Origin: Alterinioella sp963975135
Lineage (GTDB): Bacteria > Pseudomonadota > Alphaproteobacteria > Rhodobacterales > Rhodobacteraceae
DNA length: 8,803 nt
Direction of reading: 5' to 3'
NCBI GenBank assembly: GCA_963975135.1
Contig: CAXBGQ010000122.1
Location: forward strand, 1-8,803
Below the pieces are notes generated by a model, which saw only the letters and a program-made list of their open reading frames with translations, did not search any database and was not told where the DNA came from. The position numbers and the translations under genes were made by a program. Each line of letters opens with the position of its first letter. Position 1 is the stretch's first letter. Positions 1 through 7,706 of this stretch are shown in pieces.

Positions 1-502
1 AAAACCCGCCGACGCGCGTATTGACCGGGTGGACAGCGCGCCCGCCAATACATTCCATGACGGAATTGCCGATCTTCTTCAGCCGCAGCGCCTTTTTGAC
101 CAGCTCGGGGTTGGATTGCGCGATCTGGATAGCATCGTGGAGGCCCAGGAAATCCGGCGCATGCAGCAAGACCGCATGCAGCGTATGGCTTTGAATCCAT
201 TCGCCGCAGTAGATCAGCCGCCGCAGATCCTCGATCTCGGGCGATACCGTGACGCCCATGGCCCTTTCGATGCTCTGGCAGGCGCTCATGATATAGGCGA
301 TCGGGCAGATGCCGCAGATGCGCGAGGTGATGTCGGGCGTTTCATGGGCGTCGCGGCCGCGTAGGAAGGCTTCGAAAAAGCGCGGCGGCTCGAAAATCCG
401 GAACTCGACCTTTTCGATCTCGCGCCCGTTCAGACGCACATAAAGCGCGCCTTCGCCTTCGACACGCGCAAGCGCATCCACCTGAATGACACGCTCAGTC
501 AT
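1..502 (-). CDS. hydA: [NiFe] hydrogenase large (alpha) subunit, group 3b-like; partial, C-terminus beyond left edge
   Basis: This is the catalytic subunit of a cytoplasmic [NiFe] hydrogenase and carries the Ni-Fe site for H2/H+ (in sulfhydrogenases also polysulfide) chemistry. I translated it by hand from the ATG at 502; 167 codons are visible, so over half of a usual ~420-480 aa protein is missing. Seen: RVEGEG at residues 13-18; the L1 metal-binding motif RICGIC at 61-66 with Cys63 and Cys66; and GGRAVHPVN at 153-161, a conserved large-subunit stretch. The C-terminal L2 CxxC motif would lie outside the window. The start codon overlaps the end of hydD by 8 bases, and AAGGA lies about 10 nt upstream. 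Oddity: the position four after Cys66, often His in CGxCxxxH, is Tyr70. Family assignment is firm; the group 3b label rests mainly on the neighbours. Confidence 0.93.
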   Translation of the reverse strand, partial: MTERVIQVDALARVEGEGALYVRLNGREIEKVEFRIFEPPRFFEAFLRGRDAHETPDITSRICGICPIAYIMSACQSIERAMGVTVSPEIEDLRRLIYCGEWIQSHTLHAVLLHAPDFLGLHDAIQIAQSNPELVKKALRLKKIGNSVMECIGGRAVHPVNTRVGGF

Positions 503-1262
503 GCGATACGCTTTCCTTGTGAAATTCCGGCGCGCCCGCGTTGTAGCTGCGATAAAAATCGCGCAGCGCCCGGTCCGGCATGCCCAATGCCTGCAATTGC
601 GCCGACAGTGCCGGCGGGTTGGCGGTTTCCTTGGGTCCAAAGCACCCATAGCAACCGCGCCCAACCGCCGGGCAAAGATTGCCGCACCCGGCCTGCGTCA
701 CCGGCCCCAGGCAGGGCGTGCCCTGGGCCACCATCACGCAGACCGTTCCGTTCAGCTTGCATTCGACACATTGCGAGGTGCGCGGGATGTGAGGTGCGCG
801 ACCGGCCAGCGTCGCCGCGATCAGTTCCAGCAATTGATGTTTGGAAACCGGGCAACCGCGCAATTCGAAATCGACGGTGACGTGATCGGCGATCGCGGTC
901 GAGGTTGCCAGCGTTTCGATGAATTCCGGTCGGGCATAGACGGCGCGGGTAAACTCCTCGACATCGGCGAAATTGCGCAGCGCCTGGATACCGCCCGAGG
1001 TCGCGCAGGCCCCGATTGAAATCAGCGTCTGCGATTGCGCGCGGATCTTGCGAATGCGTTCGGCGTCATGGGCTGTTGTGACAGAGCCTTCGACGAGGGA
1101 AATATCAAAGGGCCCATCCGCGATGGCGCTGGTCGCCTCTAGAAAATGCGCGATATCGAGCGCCCCGGCAATCTCCAGCAACTCATCCTCGCAATCCAGC
1201 AGCGTCAGCTGACAGCCATCGCAGGAGGCAAATTTCCAGACCGCAAGTTTTGGACGCGCCAT
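495..1262 (-). CDS. hydD: [NiFe] hydrogenase small (delta) subunit, sulfhydrogenase type
   Basis: This electron-transfer subunit sits against the NiFe subunit and carries electrons between the active site and the HydG/HydB module. The 255-aa protein has no twin-arginine signal, which fits a cytoplasmic enzyme. Proximal-cluster ligands are visible: CDGC with Cys14 and Cys17, Cys86 in IGAC, and Cys137 in RGCP. A C-terminal block from 165 to 207 has eight more cysteines (165, 168, 175, 184, 193, 197, 204, 207), enough for two further 4Fe-4S clusters, as in group 3 hydrogenases and related complex I 20-kDa (NuoB-like) proteins. The ATG at 1262 lies 3 nt after the hydG stop, with a strong AAGGAGA about 10 nt upstream. 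The end overlaps the hydA start by 8 bases, suggesting coupled translation of the core pair. Confidence 0.93.
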   Translation of the reverse strand: MARPKLAVWKFASCDGCQLTLLDCEDELLEIAGALDIAHFLEATSAIADGPFDISLVEGSVTTAHDAERIRKIRAQSQTLISIGACATSGGIQALRNFADVEEFTRAVYARPEFIETLATSTAIADHVTVDFELRGCPVSKHQLLELIAATLAGRAPHIPRTSQCVECKLNGTVCVMVAQGTPCLGPVTQAGCGNLCPAVGRGCYGCFGPKETANPPALSAQLQALGMPDRALRDFYRSYNAGAPEFHKESVSHD

Positions 1263-1265
1263 CGC

Positions 1266-2111
1266 TCAGATCTCCTTTCCGGCCATCAGCGCCGCAACCC
1301 GATCATACCGGAATACCGGCCCGTCACGGCAAACAAAATCCGGACCGAACTGGCAATGACCGCAAAATCCGATGGCGCATTTCATGTTCCGCTCCATCGA
1401 GATCCAGACATTGTCCGGCGACACGCCGCCATCGCCGAGGCTTTTTACCGCGAAACGCATCATGATCTCGGGGCCGCAGACCAGCGCCGACACATTGGAC
1501 GGATCCAACCCGGCCAGGGCGCGGTCAAGACAGGTGGTCACCACGCCCACACGGCCGGTCCACTCTGCCGTGGCGTGATCAACGGTCACCTCGACATCGG
1601 TGTCAAAGCGCGATTTCCATTCCTTGATTTCATCGGCATACAAAAGCTCGTCCGGCGATCTCGCGCCATAGACCAGCGTCAGCCCGGCATAATCCTGACG
1701 GTTTTCCAGCACATGATAGATCGCCGGCCGCAACGGGGCCAACCCGAGCCCGCCGGTGACTATGACGATGTGACGCCCGGTTTGCGCGGCAACAGGCCAG
1801 CCGGTGCCGAAAGGTCCGCGAACGCCCACCATGTCACCGTCTTTCAGACCGGTCAGAGCCGCCGATACCTTGCCCACCGACCGGACCGTGTGAATCAATC
1901 GGTCCGGTCTTGCCGGATCGCCGGAGATCGAGATCGCCGCCTCGCCGATGCCAAACGCATAAAGCATGTTGAACTGGCCCGGCCCGAAATCGACAACGGG
2001 GCCGTCGAGCGGCGCAAGCTCCATCGAGGTGACGCCGTCAAGCTCTTCCCAGGCGCGCCGGACCCGGTAGCGGCGCGGCATCATTGGATCCGGTTGCACC
2101 TTTCGCACCAT
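1266..2111 (-). CDS. hydG: Hydrogenase gamma subunit: FAD/NAD(P)H-binding reductase with [2Fe-2S] site
   Basis: This diaphorase subunit exchanges electrons between NAD(P)H and the hydrogenase iron-sulfur chain. The 281-aa protein has the ferredoxin-NADP reductase layout: an N-terminal flavin-binding barrel (about 12-105, with ISISG at 60-64 and GPFGTGWPV at 99-107), then a nucleotide-binding domain beginning with VTGGLGLAPLRP at 118-129, with a CGPE motif at 212-215. A C-terminal cysteine cluster (Cys245, 250, 253, 261) matches the [2Fe-2S] site of the dihydroorotate dehydrogenase PyrK / sulfhydrogenase gamma family. I chose the ATG at 2111 because it makes a TAATG overlap with the preceding CNB gene and AGAGG lies about 10 nt upstream. 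An in-frame ATG at 2237 would only add residues shadowing that gene. NADP rather than NAD preference is inferred from the family. Confidence 0.93.
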   Translation of the reverse strand: MVRKVQPDPMMPRRYRVRRAWEELDGVTSMELAPLDGPVVDFGPGQFNMLYAFGIGEAAISISGDPARPDRLIHTVRSVGKVSAALTGLKDGDMVGVRGPFGTGWPVAAQTGRHIVIVTGGLGLAPLRPAIYHVLENRQDYAGLTLVYGARSPDELLYADEIKEWKSRFDTDVEVTVDHATAEWTGRVGVVTTCLDRALAGLDPSNVSALVCGPEIMMRFAVKSLGDGGVSPDNVWISMERNMKCAIGFCGHCQFGPDFVCRDGPVFRYDRVAALMAGKEI

Positions 2112-2587
2112 TACGACTGGCCTCTGCCCGGTCCGTAGAGATCGAGCAACTGCAGGCGCAAGGTCCGCAGCCTGAGCGCCATATGCGGCAACAGATGGCG
2201 GAACATCTGATAGCCGAGCGCCGGAGTGTCGTCGCATTTTCCACGGATGCAGTCGGCATCGAGGCTGATCGCGCTGGTCTCGGTCAGCGCGCGGGCATCC
2301 GACATGTGCCGATAGGGCGGCACCATCCAGGACCAGCCCAAAAGATCGCCGGTATGCAATGTCTCGACAATGATCGGCGCGCGTTCCGGCGTGGCTATTT
2401 CGACCGCAACATCGCCGTGCCGGATGAGAAAGACCTTATCGGCGGGGTCGTCCTCGGCAAAGATCTGGTCGCCGGGGCGGAAATGCTCGTTCCGGCCACA
2501 ACCGACCAGCAGCGCCCGCGTCTCTTCGTCGAAATCCCGAAACACCGGATGGTCCGAGAGAAGCTCTTCGATCCCATGTGTGCGCAT
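2111..2587 (-). CDS. Stand-alone cyclic-nucleotide-binding-fold (CNB) protein, no DNA-binding domain
   Basis: This 158-aa protein has one CRP-type CNB domain (about residues 5-115) followed by a C-terminal helical segment (125-150). It has no helix-turn-helix, so it is not a DNA-binding CRP/FNR regulator. The phosphate-binding cassette reads GWSWMVPPYRHMSDARA at 84-100. The cAMP-contacting Glu and Arg of CRP (GE...RS) appear replaced by Trp85 and Met95, so classical cAMP binding is unlikely. The GWSW-PPYR pattern is one I recall from a family of CNB proteins next to oxidoreductases. The gene lies inside the hydB-G-D-A cluster, 4 nt after hydB and overlapping hydG by one base, so its product may be a structural or allosteric part of the hydrogenase. 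The ATG at 2587 with GGGGA upstream is preferred over the TTG at 2623. The function is not known to me. Confidence 0.88.
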   Translation of the reverse strand: MRTHGIEELLSDHPVFRDFDEETRALLVGCGRNEHFRPGDQIFAEDDPADKVFLIRHGDVAVEIATPERAPIIVETLHTGDLLGWSWMVPPYRHMSDARALTETSAISLDADCIRGKCDDTPALGYQMFRHLLPHMALRLRTLRLQLLDLYGPGRGQS

Positions 2588-2591
2588 GCGC

Positions 2592-3719
2592 TCAATCCCC
2601 GCTTTCTTCGGGAGGCTCCGCAAACAGGGCGGCCTCCGCTGTGATGTCGATCCCGACCGGGCACCAGGCGATGCAGCGGCCGCACCCGACGCAGCCCGAT
2701 GTTCCGAACTGGTCGTGCCAGGTTGATAGTTTATGGGTCAGCCATTGCCGGTAACGCGATGTGGTCGAGCGCCGGACAGGACCGCCATGGACATAGCTGA
2801 AATCGACCGAAAAGCAGCTGTCCCAATTGCGCCAGCGTTCGGTGTGATCGCCGGTCAGATCGTTGATGTCGGTGACATCGGAACAAAAGCAGGTCGGGCA
2901 GGCCAGCGTGCAATTCGCGCAGCTCAGGCAACGCTCGGCCACCACCTCCCAATTCGGATGGTCGAGCGCGCCCCGCAGCAGATCCGGCACATTCGCGGCG
3001 ATGGCCCGCGTTTGGCTTTCGGCGGCATTTCGGGTCGCGGCCTTTGCCGCCTCCAGATGCTGTTTCTGCGGCTCTTGCGTTTCCATCCGCTCCAGGATCG
3101 CGGCCCCCCGCGCGCTGCCGCATTCAACCAGAAATGCGCCCTCTGTGGTCTCATCCAGTTCGGTCAGCGCAATGTCAAAGCCGCTACCCGCACGCGGGCC
3201 GGTATTCATCGAGGCGCAGAAACAGGTTGCCGCCGATCTCGCGCATTGCACGGCGACGATCAGGGTCTGCGCGCGGCGATGGCCGTAGCCGGGATCGGAA
3301 AAATCGCCATTGTCGAATACCCGGTCCTGCACTTCCATCGCCGCGATTTCACAGGCCCGCACGCCGAAAAAGGCGGTTTTGGGCCAGGTCTCGGTCGCCG
3401 GTTCAACGTTGAACCCATCCTCGCTTTTCCGCGCCGACCAGAGCTTTTGCCGCGCCGGAAACAGCCATTTCTTCCAGCTTTGCGGGCCCACAACATAGTC
3501 GAACCAGCGCCCGACGCGCCCCTCGCGCAGCCGGTAATGGCCGCCCTCCTGCTCGTCAGTGATCCCACGCGGAAGATCGTCCGGCTCCGAAATCTCGTCA
3601 TAAACAATCGCACCATCGCCCAGACGCGGGCCGATGACGCGCCAGCCATCGTCACGCAGCGCCCGGACAAGCGCGCCGGGGTCGTCTATCGTGACGCTTG
3701 ATCCCGCGACCACAGCCAT
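2592..3719 (-). CDS. hydB: Hydrogenase beta subunit: 4Fe-4S dicluster protein, HydB/AsrA-like
   Basis: This 375-aa iron-sulfur subunit is related to the beta subunit of archaeal sulfhydrogenases and to anaerobic sulfite reductase subunit A. It relays electrons to and from the HydG flavin subunit and is thought to matter for sulfur reduction. The N-terminal half (1-200) has RACEIAAM at 121-128 and a CFC pair at 166-168, both typical of this family. The C-terminal half has two cluster motifs: Cys264-267-270-274 (with extra Cys277 and Cys279) and Cys343-346-349-353. A Glu/Gln/Ala-rich linker (about 205-245) separates the halves. It is the first gene of the hydrogenase half, 45 bp after the flavoprotein stop, with AAGGAT about 10 nt before the ATG. 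No promoter is evident in that gap. Confidence 0.92.
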   Translation of the reverse strand: MAVVAGSSVTIDDPGALVRALRDDGWRVIGPRLGDGAIVYDEISEPDDLPRGITDEQEGGHYRLREGRVGRWFDYVVGPQSWKKWLFPARQKLWSARKSEDGFNVEPATETWPKTAFFGVRACEIAAMEVQDRVFDNGDFSDPGYGHRRAQTLIVAVQCARSAATCFCASMNTGPRAGSGFDIALTELDETTEGAFLVECGSARGAAILERMETQEPQKQHLEAAKAATRNAAESQTRAIAANVPDLLRGALDHPNWEVVAERCLSCANCTLACPTCFCSDVTDINDLTGDHTERWRNWDSCFSVDFSYVHGGPVRRSTTSRYRQWLTHKLSTWHDQFGTSGCVGCGRCIAWCPVGIDITAEAALFAEPPEESGD

Positions 3720-3741
3720 GACGGATCTATCCTTATTTCAC

Positions 3742-3760
3742 CCGGCACCTGCGGGGCCGG
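3742..3760 (-). repeat. Small inverted repeat in the por-hyd intergenic gap
   Basis: CCGGC (3742-3746) and GCCGG (3756-3760) form a 5-bp GC stem with a 9-nt loop in the only sizeable gap of the operon (3720-3764). On the transcribed strand there is no U-run after the stem, so a simple intrinsic terminator is unlikely. It could be an mRNA processing or stability element between the two halves, or chance in GC-rich DNA. Confidence 0.3.
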
Positions 3761-3764
3761 CTTT

Positions 3765-5405
3765 CTAGATTTCCTCGGGCACCATTTCGATGGCCCCGCA
3801 GGGGCATTCGGCGGCGCAGATCCCGCAACCTTTGCAATATTCCAGGTCGATCTCGAACCGGTTGCCCGGTCCGAGCTTGATCACCGCGTTGTCCGGACAG
3901 ACACCATAGCAGTTGTCGCATTCAAAACAATTGCCGCAAGACAGGCAGCGGCGCGCCTCGAAAAGCGCATTGTCTTCGGTCAGGCCCTGTTCGACCTCTT
4001 CAAAGCCCGATTGCCGGCGCAAAAGCGAAAGCTGCCCCTGAACCCGTTGCGGCGCATCGTCGTAATACCAGGGATTCACGTTGTCGAATGTCGCGATCGA
4101 GGCCCGCTCCGGCTTGTCGTAGCGACCGCCCCGCAACCACGCGTCGATGTTGCGCGCCGCCTTCTTGCCGTGGCCGATGGCAACCGTCACGGTGCGTTCG
4201 GACGGCACCATATCGCCGCCCGCGAACAGACCTTCGCGACCGGTCATCATCTGCGGGTCGACCGCAACAACCCCGTCGCGCGCGACCTCGACCCCCGGCA
4301 CCCGGTCCAGGAACCCGGTATCGACATCCTGCCCCAGCGCCAGCACCAGCGTATCGGCCTCCAGCGTCTCGAACTCACCGGTCGGTTGCGGGCGGCCATC
4401 GGGGTCGATCTGCATCTTTTCCACGGTAAACGTGGTCTCGTCGATCTGCTTGATGGTCCTGAGCCAGTGGATCAAAACGCCCTCTTCCTCGGCCTCGCGG
4501 GCCTCGAAATCATGTGCGGGCATTTCGGCGCGCGTCCTGCGATAGACGATCATCGCCTCCTCGACGCCCAGACGTTTGGCGGTGCGCGCAACATCCATCG
4601 CCGTGTTGCCGCCGCCATAGACGATCACCCGGCGGCCCAGTTGCGGCGGCTCGGCCCCGGTCTCCATCTCGCGCAACAGGCTCACCGCGTCCAGAATGCG
4701 CCCCGCCGCATGGGCGGGGATCTCGGTGCGCTTGGCCAGATGGGCACCAACCGCCACGAACACCGCGTCAAAACCTTCGTCCTCGAAGGCCGCATCGATG
4801 TCATCGACTTTGGTGTCCAACTCAAGCGTCACGCCCATGGCGAGGATCCGGTCGATCTCGGCGTCCAGAATGTCGCGCGGCAGGCGGTATTTCGGGATGC
4901 CGAAACGCATCATGCCCCCGGCCATCGGCCCGGCCTCGCGGATCGTCACGGCATGGCCAAGGCGCGTCAGGTGATAGGCTGCGGACAGACCGCTGGGCCC
5001 GGCCCCGATGACCAGAACCCGCTTGCCGGTTGAGGCCGAGTCGATTTCCGGGGTCAGCCCGTGTTCGATCGCATAATCGCCCAGGAACCGTTCGACGGAG
5101 TGGATACCGACCGCCTCATCCAGCTGCGCCCGATTACAGGCGGTTTCGCAAGTGTGATAGCAGACCCGCCCCATCACCGCCGGCATCGGATTGTCCTGCA
5201 TCAGGGCCTGCCAGGCGGCGGCATAATCGCCGCTTTCGGCATGGTAGAGCCAGTTCTGGATATTCTCGCCCGCCGGGCAGGCGTGGTTGCAGGGCGGCAG
5301 CCGGTCGACATAGACCGGCCGCGATGTGCGCCAGGATCCGGTGTGATTGTGCAGGCTGGACCCGGGATCGAGCGTGATGGCAAAGGGGAGCGGTCTGTCG
5401 GTCAT
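3765..5405 (-). CDS. GltD-like NAD(P)H:acceptor flavoprotein fused to a C-terminal 2x[4Fe-4S] ferredoxin domain
   Basis: This 546-aa electron-transfer subunit probably connects the 2-oxoacid oxidoreductase to NAD(P). Domains in order: an N-terminal GltD-type Fe-S domain (cysteines 39, 43, 82, 86, 90); an FAD-binding fold with GAGPSGLSAAYHL at 134-146; an NAD(P)H-binding fold with YGGGNTAMDVARTAKRLG at 263-280, then YRRTRAEMPA at 288-297, the arginine-rich segment associated with NADPH in GltD/NfnL proteins; GGD at 396-398 for FAD; and a C-terminal ferredoxin domain with Cys487-490-493-(496)-499-503 and Cys524-527-530-534-(536). It overlaps porB by ATGA and takes the place of a separate PorD ferredoxin. 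The nearest biochemical precedent I know is phenylglyoxylate:NAD+ oxidoreductase (Pad), which has separate GltD-like and ferredoxin subunits. NADP versus NAD preference is inferred. Confidence 0.9.
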   Translation of the reverse strand: MTDRPLPFAITLDPGSSLHNHTGSWRTSRPVYVDRLPPCNHACPAGENIQNWLYHAESGDYAAAWQALMQDNPMPAVMGRVCYHTCETACNRAQLDEAVGIHSVERFLGDYAIEHGLTPEIDSASTGKRVLVIGAGPSGLSAAYHLTRLGHAVTIREAGPMAGGMMRFGIPKYRLPRDILDAEIDRILAMGVTLELDTKVDDIDAAFEDEGFDAVFVAVGAHLAKRTEIPAHAAGRILDAVSLLREMETGAEPPQLGRRVIVYGGGNTAMDVARTAKRLGVEEAMIVYRRTRAEMPAHDFEAREAEEEGVLIHWLRTIKQIDETTFTVEKMQIDPDGRPQPTGEFETLEADTLVLALGQDVDTGFLDRVPGVEVARDGVVAVDPQMMTGREGLFAGGDMVPSERTVTVAIGHGKKAARNIDAWLRGGRYDKPERASIATFDNVNPWYYDDAPQRVQGQLSLLRRQSGFEEVEQGLTEDNALFEARRCLSCGNCFECDNCYGVCPDNAVIKLGPGNRFEIDLEYCKGCGICAAECPCGAIEMVPEEI

Positions 5406-6421
5406 ATCGTGCCCTCCGGCAACTCAAGGCCGTAGCGGGCGATATTGGCGTCCGCCATGCGCTGGATTGCGGCGATGGTTTCGGCGTCCTCGGCCCCCTT
5501 TCGGAAAAGATGCGCGAAACGCCGTTGCAGCCGCAGATATTCATCGACCGGCACCCGTCGGCGGATCTTGCCCGAGGCGACAACCTCGCCATGTTCGGCC
5601 TCAAACAGCGGAAAGAGCCCGCTTTCAACCGCCAGCCGGGCAATCCGAATGGTGGCTTCCGAGGCCGAGCCCCAGCCAAGCGGGCACGGCACGAAAATGT
5701 GGATATAGCGGGCACCGCGAATCTCCATCGCGCGTTCAACCTTGGCCTCCAGGTCATGCAGATGCGAGACGCTGGCGGTCGCGACATAGGGGATGTTATG
5801 GGCCATGGCGATCCGGGGCATGAATTTGCCGGTGCCAAACACATTGCCTGGCGCATCGCCGACGGCGGGCGTGGTGGCGGTGCGCGCCGCCGGCGGCGTG
5901 GCCGAGGATCGCTGCACGCCGGTATTCATGTAGGCCTCATTGTCATAGCAGACATAGAGGACATCGTCGTTACGCTCGAACATGCCCGACAGGCAGCCAA
6001 AGCCGATATCCGTGGTGCCGCCATCGCCACCCTGGGCCACGACGCGCACCTCCGGTTTGCCCCGCATCCGCAAACCGGCAGCAACCCCTGTGGCCACCGC
6101 CGGCGCATTGCCGAACAGCGAATGCAGCCAGGGGATTTGCCACGAGGTTTCGGGATAGGGCGTGGTGAAAACCTCCAGACAGCCGGTGGCATTGACGGCC
6201 ATCAGCTTGCCCCCCGCCGCCCGCATCGCCGCATCCAGCGCGTAACGTGCCCCCAATGCCTCGCCGCAGCCCTGACAGGCGCGGTGGCCCGAGGTGATGG
6301 CGTTCGACCGCCCCATCGACGCCTGCACGGTACGGCCATCCTCCTCCATCAGGCGGTTGCCGACCGTACGGGTGCCGGTCTGATAGAACTTGATCCTTTG
6401 GGGCGCGGTATCTTCGGTCAT
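5402..6421 (-). CDS. porB: Pyruvate (2-oxoacid):ferredoxin oxidoreductase beta subunit
   Basis: This thiamine-diphosphate-binding subunit contributes to decarboxylation of the 2-oxoacid and carries a [4Fe-4S] cluster that takes up the electrons. In the 339-aa protein the cluster ligands are CQGC (Cys49, Cys52), Cys81 in ATGC, and a later Cys in VPCPLGW. The ThDP/Mg motif begins GDGGTTDIG and ends in a YDNEAYMNTG stretch, as in PorB/KorB proteins. The first ~40 residues before GHRACQGCGEA are longer than in the archaeal PorB proteins I know. Both ends overlap neighbours by four bases (ATGA with porA and with the flavoprotein), implying coupled synthesis. Pyruvate is the likeliest substrate, but aryl-glyoxylates or other 2-oxoacids cannot be excluded by eye. 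Confidence 0.94.
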   Translation of the reverse strand: MTEDTAPQRIKFYQTGTRTVGNRLMEEDGRTVQASMGRSNAITSGHRACQGCGEALGARYALDAAMRAAGGKLMAVNATGCLEVFTTPYPETSWQIPWLHSLFGNAPAVATGVAAGLRMRGKPEVRVVAQGGDGGTTDIGFGCLSGMFERNDDVLYVCYDNEAYMNTGVQRSSATPPAARTATTPAVGDAPGNVFGTGKFMPRIAMAHNIPYVATASVSHLHDLEAKVERAMEIRGARYIHIFVPCPLGWGSASEATIRIARLAVESGLFPLFEAEHGEVVASGKIRRRVPVDEYLRLQRRFAHLFRKGAEDAETIAAIQRMADANIARYGLELPEGTI

Positions 6422-7695
6422 TGATTTGCGTCCTCATTCGGGGAAACCCGGTGCACAAGCCCCGGATTGAGCGCCCTGAGCAGGTTTTCCGCGATCGGCC
6501 CGGACTCGCGCATTCCCGCGGCCCGGGCGATCTGTTCGCCAACCACTTCGCGGTTGAGATCCAGAAAGGTGACGTCATCGAGCGCCTCTATTGCGGCGCG
6601 GCGGAACACATCGGTCAGCGACGCGCGGGTGATCGGGCGCCCGCCGAGCCCCGCGATCACGGTCAGGACCGGCATCGTCTCGCCGCGCAGCGCCATGCGC
6701 ACATTCGACGCCAGAATGCCACCCAGACCGGGGGCCAGGGCTTTCTCGACACAGACGACGCGCTTGGCCCCCGCCAGCAGGTCGTGCAATTCGGCCAGCG
6801 GGAAGGGTCGGAACGACCCGATCGTCACAGAGCCGATGCGGGAGCCCGCCGCGCGTTCGGCATCGACCACATCCTTGATGGTGCCGTTCACCGACCCCAA
6901 GGCGACCACGATGGTTTCGGCATCCTCGCAGCGATAGGGCCGCACCAGACCACCCGCGACGCGGCCAAAGGCGGTCTCGAATTCCGCGGCGATGCGGGGA
7001 ATGACTTCAAGCGCATCGACCTGTTTCTGATGCGCCAGATAGCGCACCTCGGTAAAGGCCTCGGGCCCGACCATGGCCCCGATCGAATAGGGGTTGTCGG
7101 TATCGAGCTGCTGAACCGGTTCAAACGGCGGCAGATAGGCGTCGACCTGCTCCTGCGTCGGTATGTCGAGCCGTTCATAGGCATGGGTCAGGATGAACCC
7201 ATCGACGCAGACCATGACCGGGCAGGACAGTTCCTCGGCCAGGCGGAAGGCCTGGATATGCAGGTCTGCCGCTTCCTGGTTGGTTTCGGCATAAAGCTGT
7301 ATCCATCCGGCATCCTTGAGCGCCATGCTGTCGGAATGGTCGTTCCAGATATTGATCGGCGCGCCAATGGCCCGGTTGCCTACGGTCATCACAATGGGCA
7401 GCCCCAGACCGGCGGCGTTGTAGACCGCCTCGGCCATGAAAAGCAGCCCCTGGCTGGCGGTGGCGGTGTAGGACCGCGCGCCGACCGCCGAGGCCCCGAT
7501 TGCCACCGACAGCGCCGCAAATTCAGATTCGACATTGATGAATTCGCAATTCTCCAACGCGCCGGTTTTCACCAGCGCGCCGACGCCCTCCACGATATGG
7601 GTCTGTGGCGTGATCGGATAGGCGCAGACGACCTGCGGCCGGCATAGCGCCACCGCCTCGGCAATCCCTTGTGATCCTTCGATCTGTCTGAGCAT
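6418..7695 (-). CDS. porA: Pyruvate (2-oxoacid):ferredoxin oxidoreductase alpha subunit
   Basis: This 425-aa subunit carries the transketolase-type pyrimidine-binding domain and forms the active site with PorB. The diagnostic YPITPQT is at 26-32, the acidic VESEF stretch at 55-59 lies where the family places its ThDP-contacting glutamate, and SYTATASQGL follows. A central stretch containing INIWNDHSD and GWIQLYAE closely resembles PorA of the four-subunit archaeal/bacterial enzymes, which favours pyruvate over 2-oxoglutarate. The C-terminal domain (about 265-400) with FRPFP and GLGGR is the usual transketolase C-terminal-like region. The start lies 11 nt after the porG stop, and its GAGGA Shine-Dalgarno overlaps that stop. 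The end overlaps porB by ATGA. The length is slightly above the ~390 aa archaeal norm. Confidence 0.94.
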   Translation of the reverse strand: MLRQIEGSQGIAEAVALCRPQVVCAYPITPQTHIVEGVGALVKTGALENCEFINVESEFAALSVAIGASAVGARSYTATASQGLLFMAEAVYNAAGLGLPIVMTVGNRAIGAPINIWNDHSDSMALKDAGWIQLYAETNQEAADLHIQAFRLAEELSCPVMVCVDGFILTHAYERLDIPTQEQVDAYLPPFEPVQQLDTDNPYSIGAMVGPEAFTEVRYLAHQKQVDALEVIPRIAAEFETAFGRVAGGLVRPYRCEDAETIVVALGSVNGTIKDVVDAERAAGSRIGSVTIGSFRPFPLAELHDLLAGAKRVVCVEKALAPGLGGILASNVRMALRGETMPVLTVIAGLGGRPITRASLTDVFRRAAIEALDDVTFLDLNREVVGEQIARAAGMRESGPIAENLLRALNPGLVHRVSPNEDANQ

Positions 7696-7706
7696 GTCTG
7701 ATGTCC

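Noticed and set aside
2109..2237. Longer hydG start at 2237
   Set aside because: The added 42 residues overlap the CNB gene out of frame and resemble no reductase; the TAATG at 2111 with a Shine-Dalgarno fits better.
2585..2623. TTG start at 2623 for the CNB gene
   Set aside because: It is a rare start codon and would overlap hydB by 32 bases; the ATG at 2587 has a suitable ribosome site and the CNB domain begins after it.
1146..7647. Several long plus-strand open frames (1146-2138, 2733-3701, 4011-5033, 5510-6424, 6421-7647)
   Set aside because: They lie antisense to genes with clear motifs, show no recognisable domains, and are Arg/His/Gly/Ala-rich as expected for shadows in GC-rich DNA.
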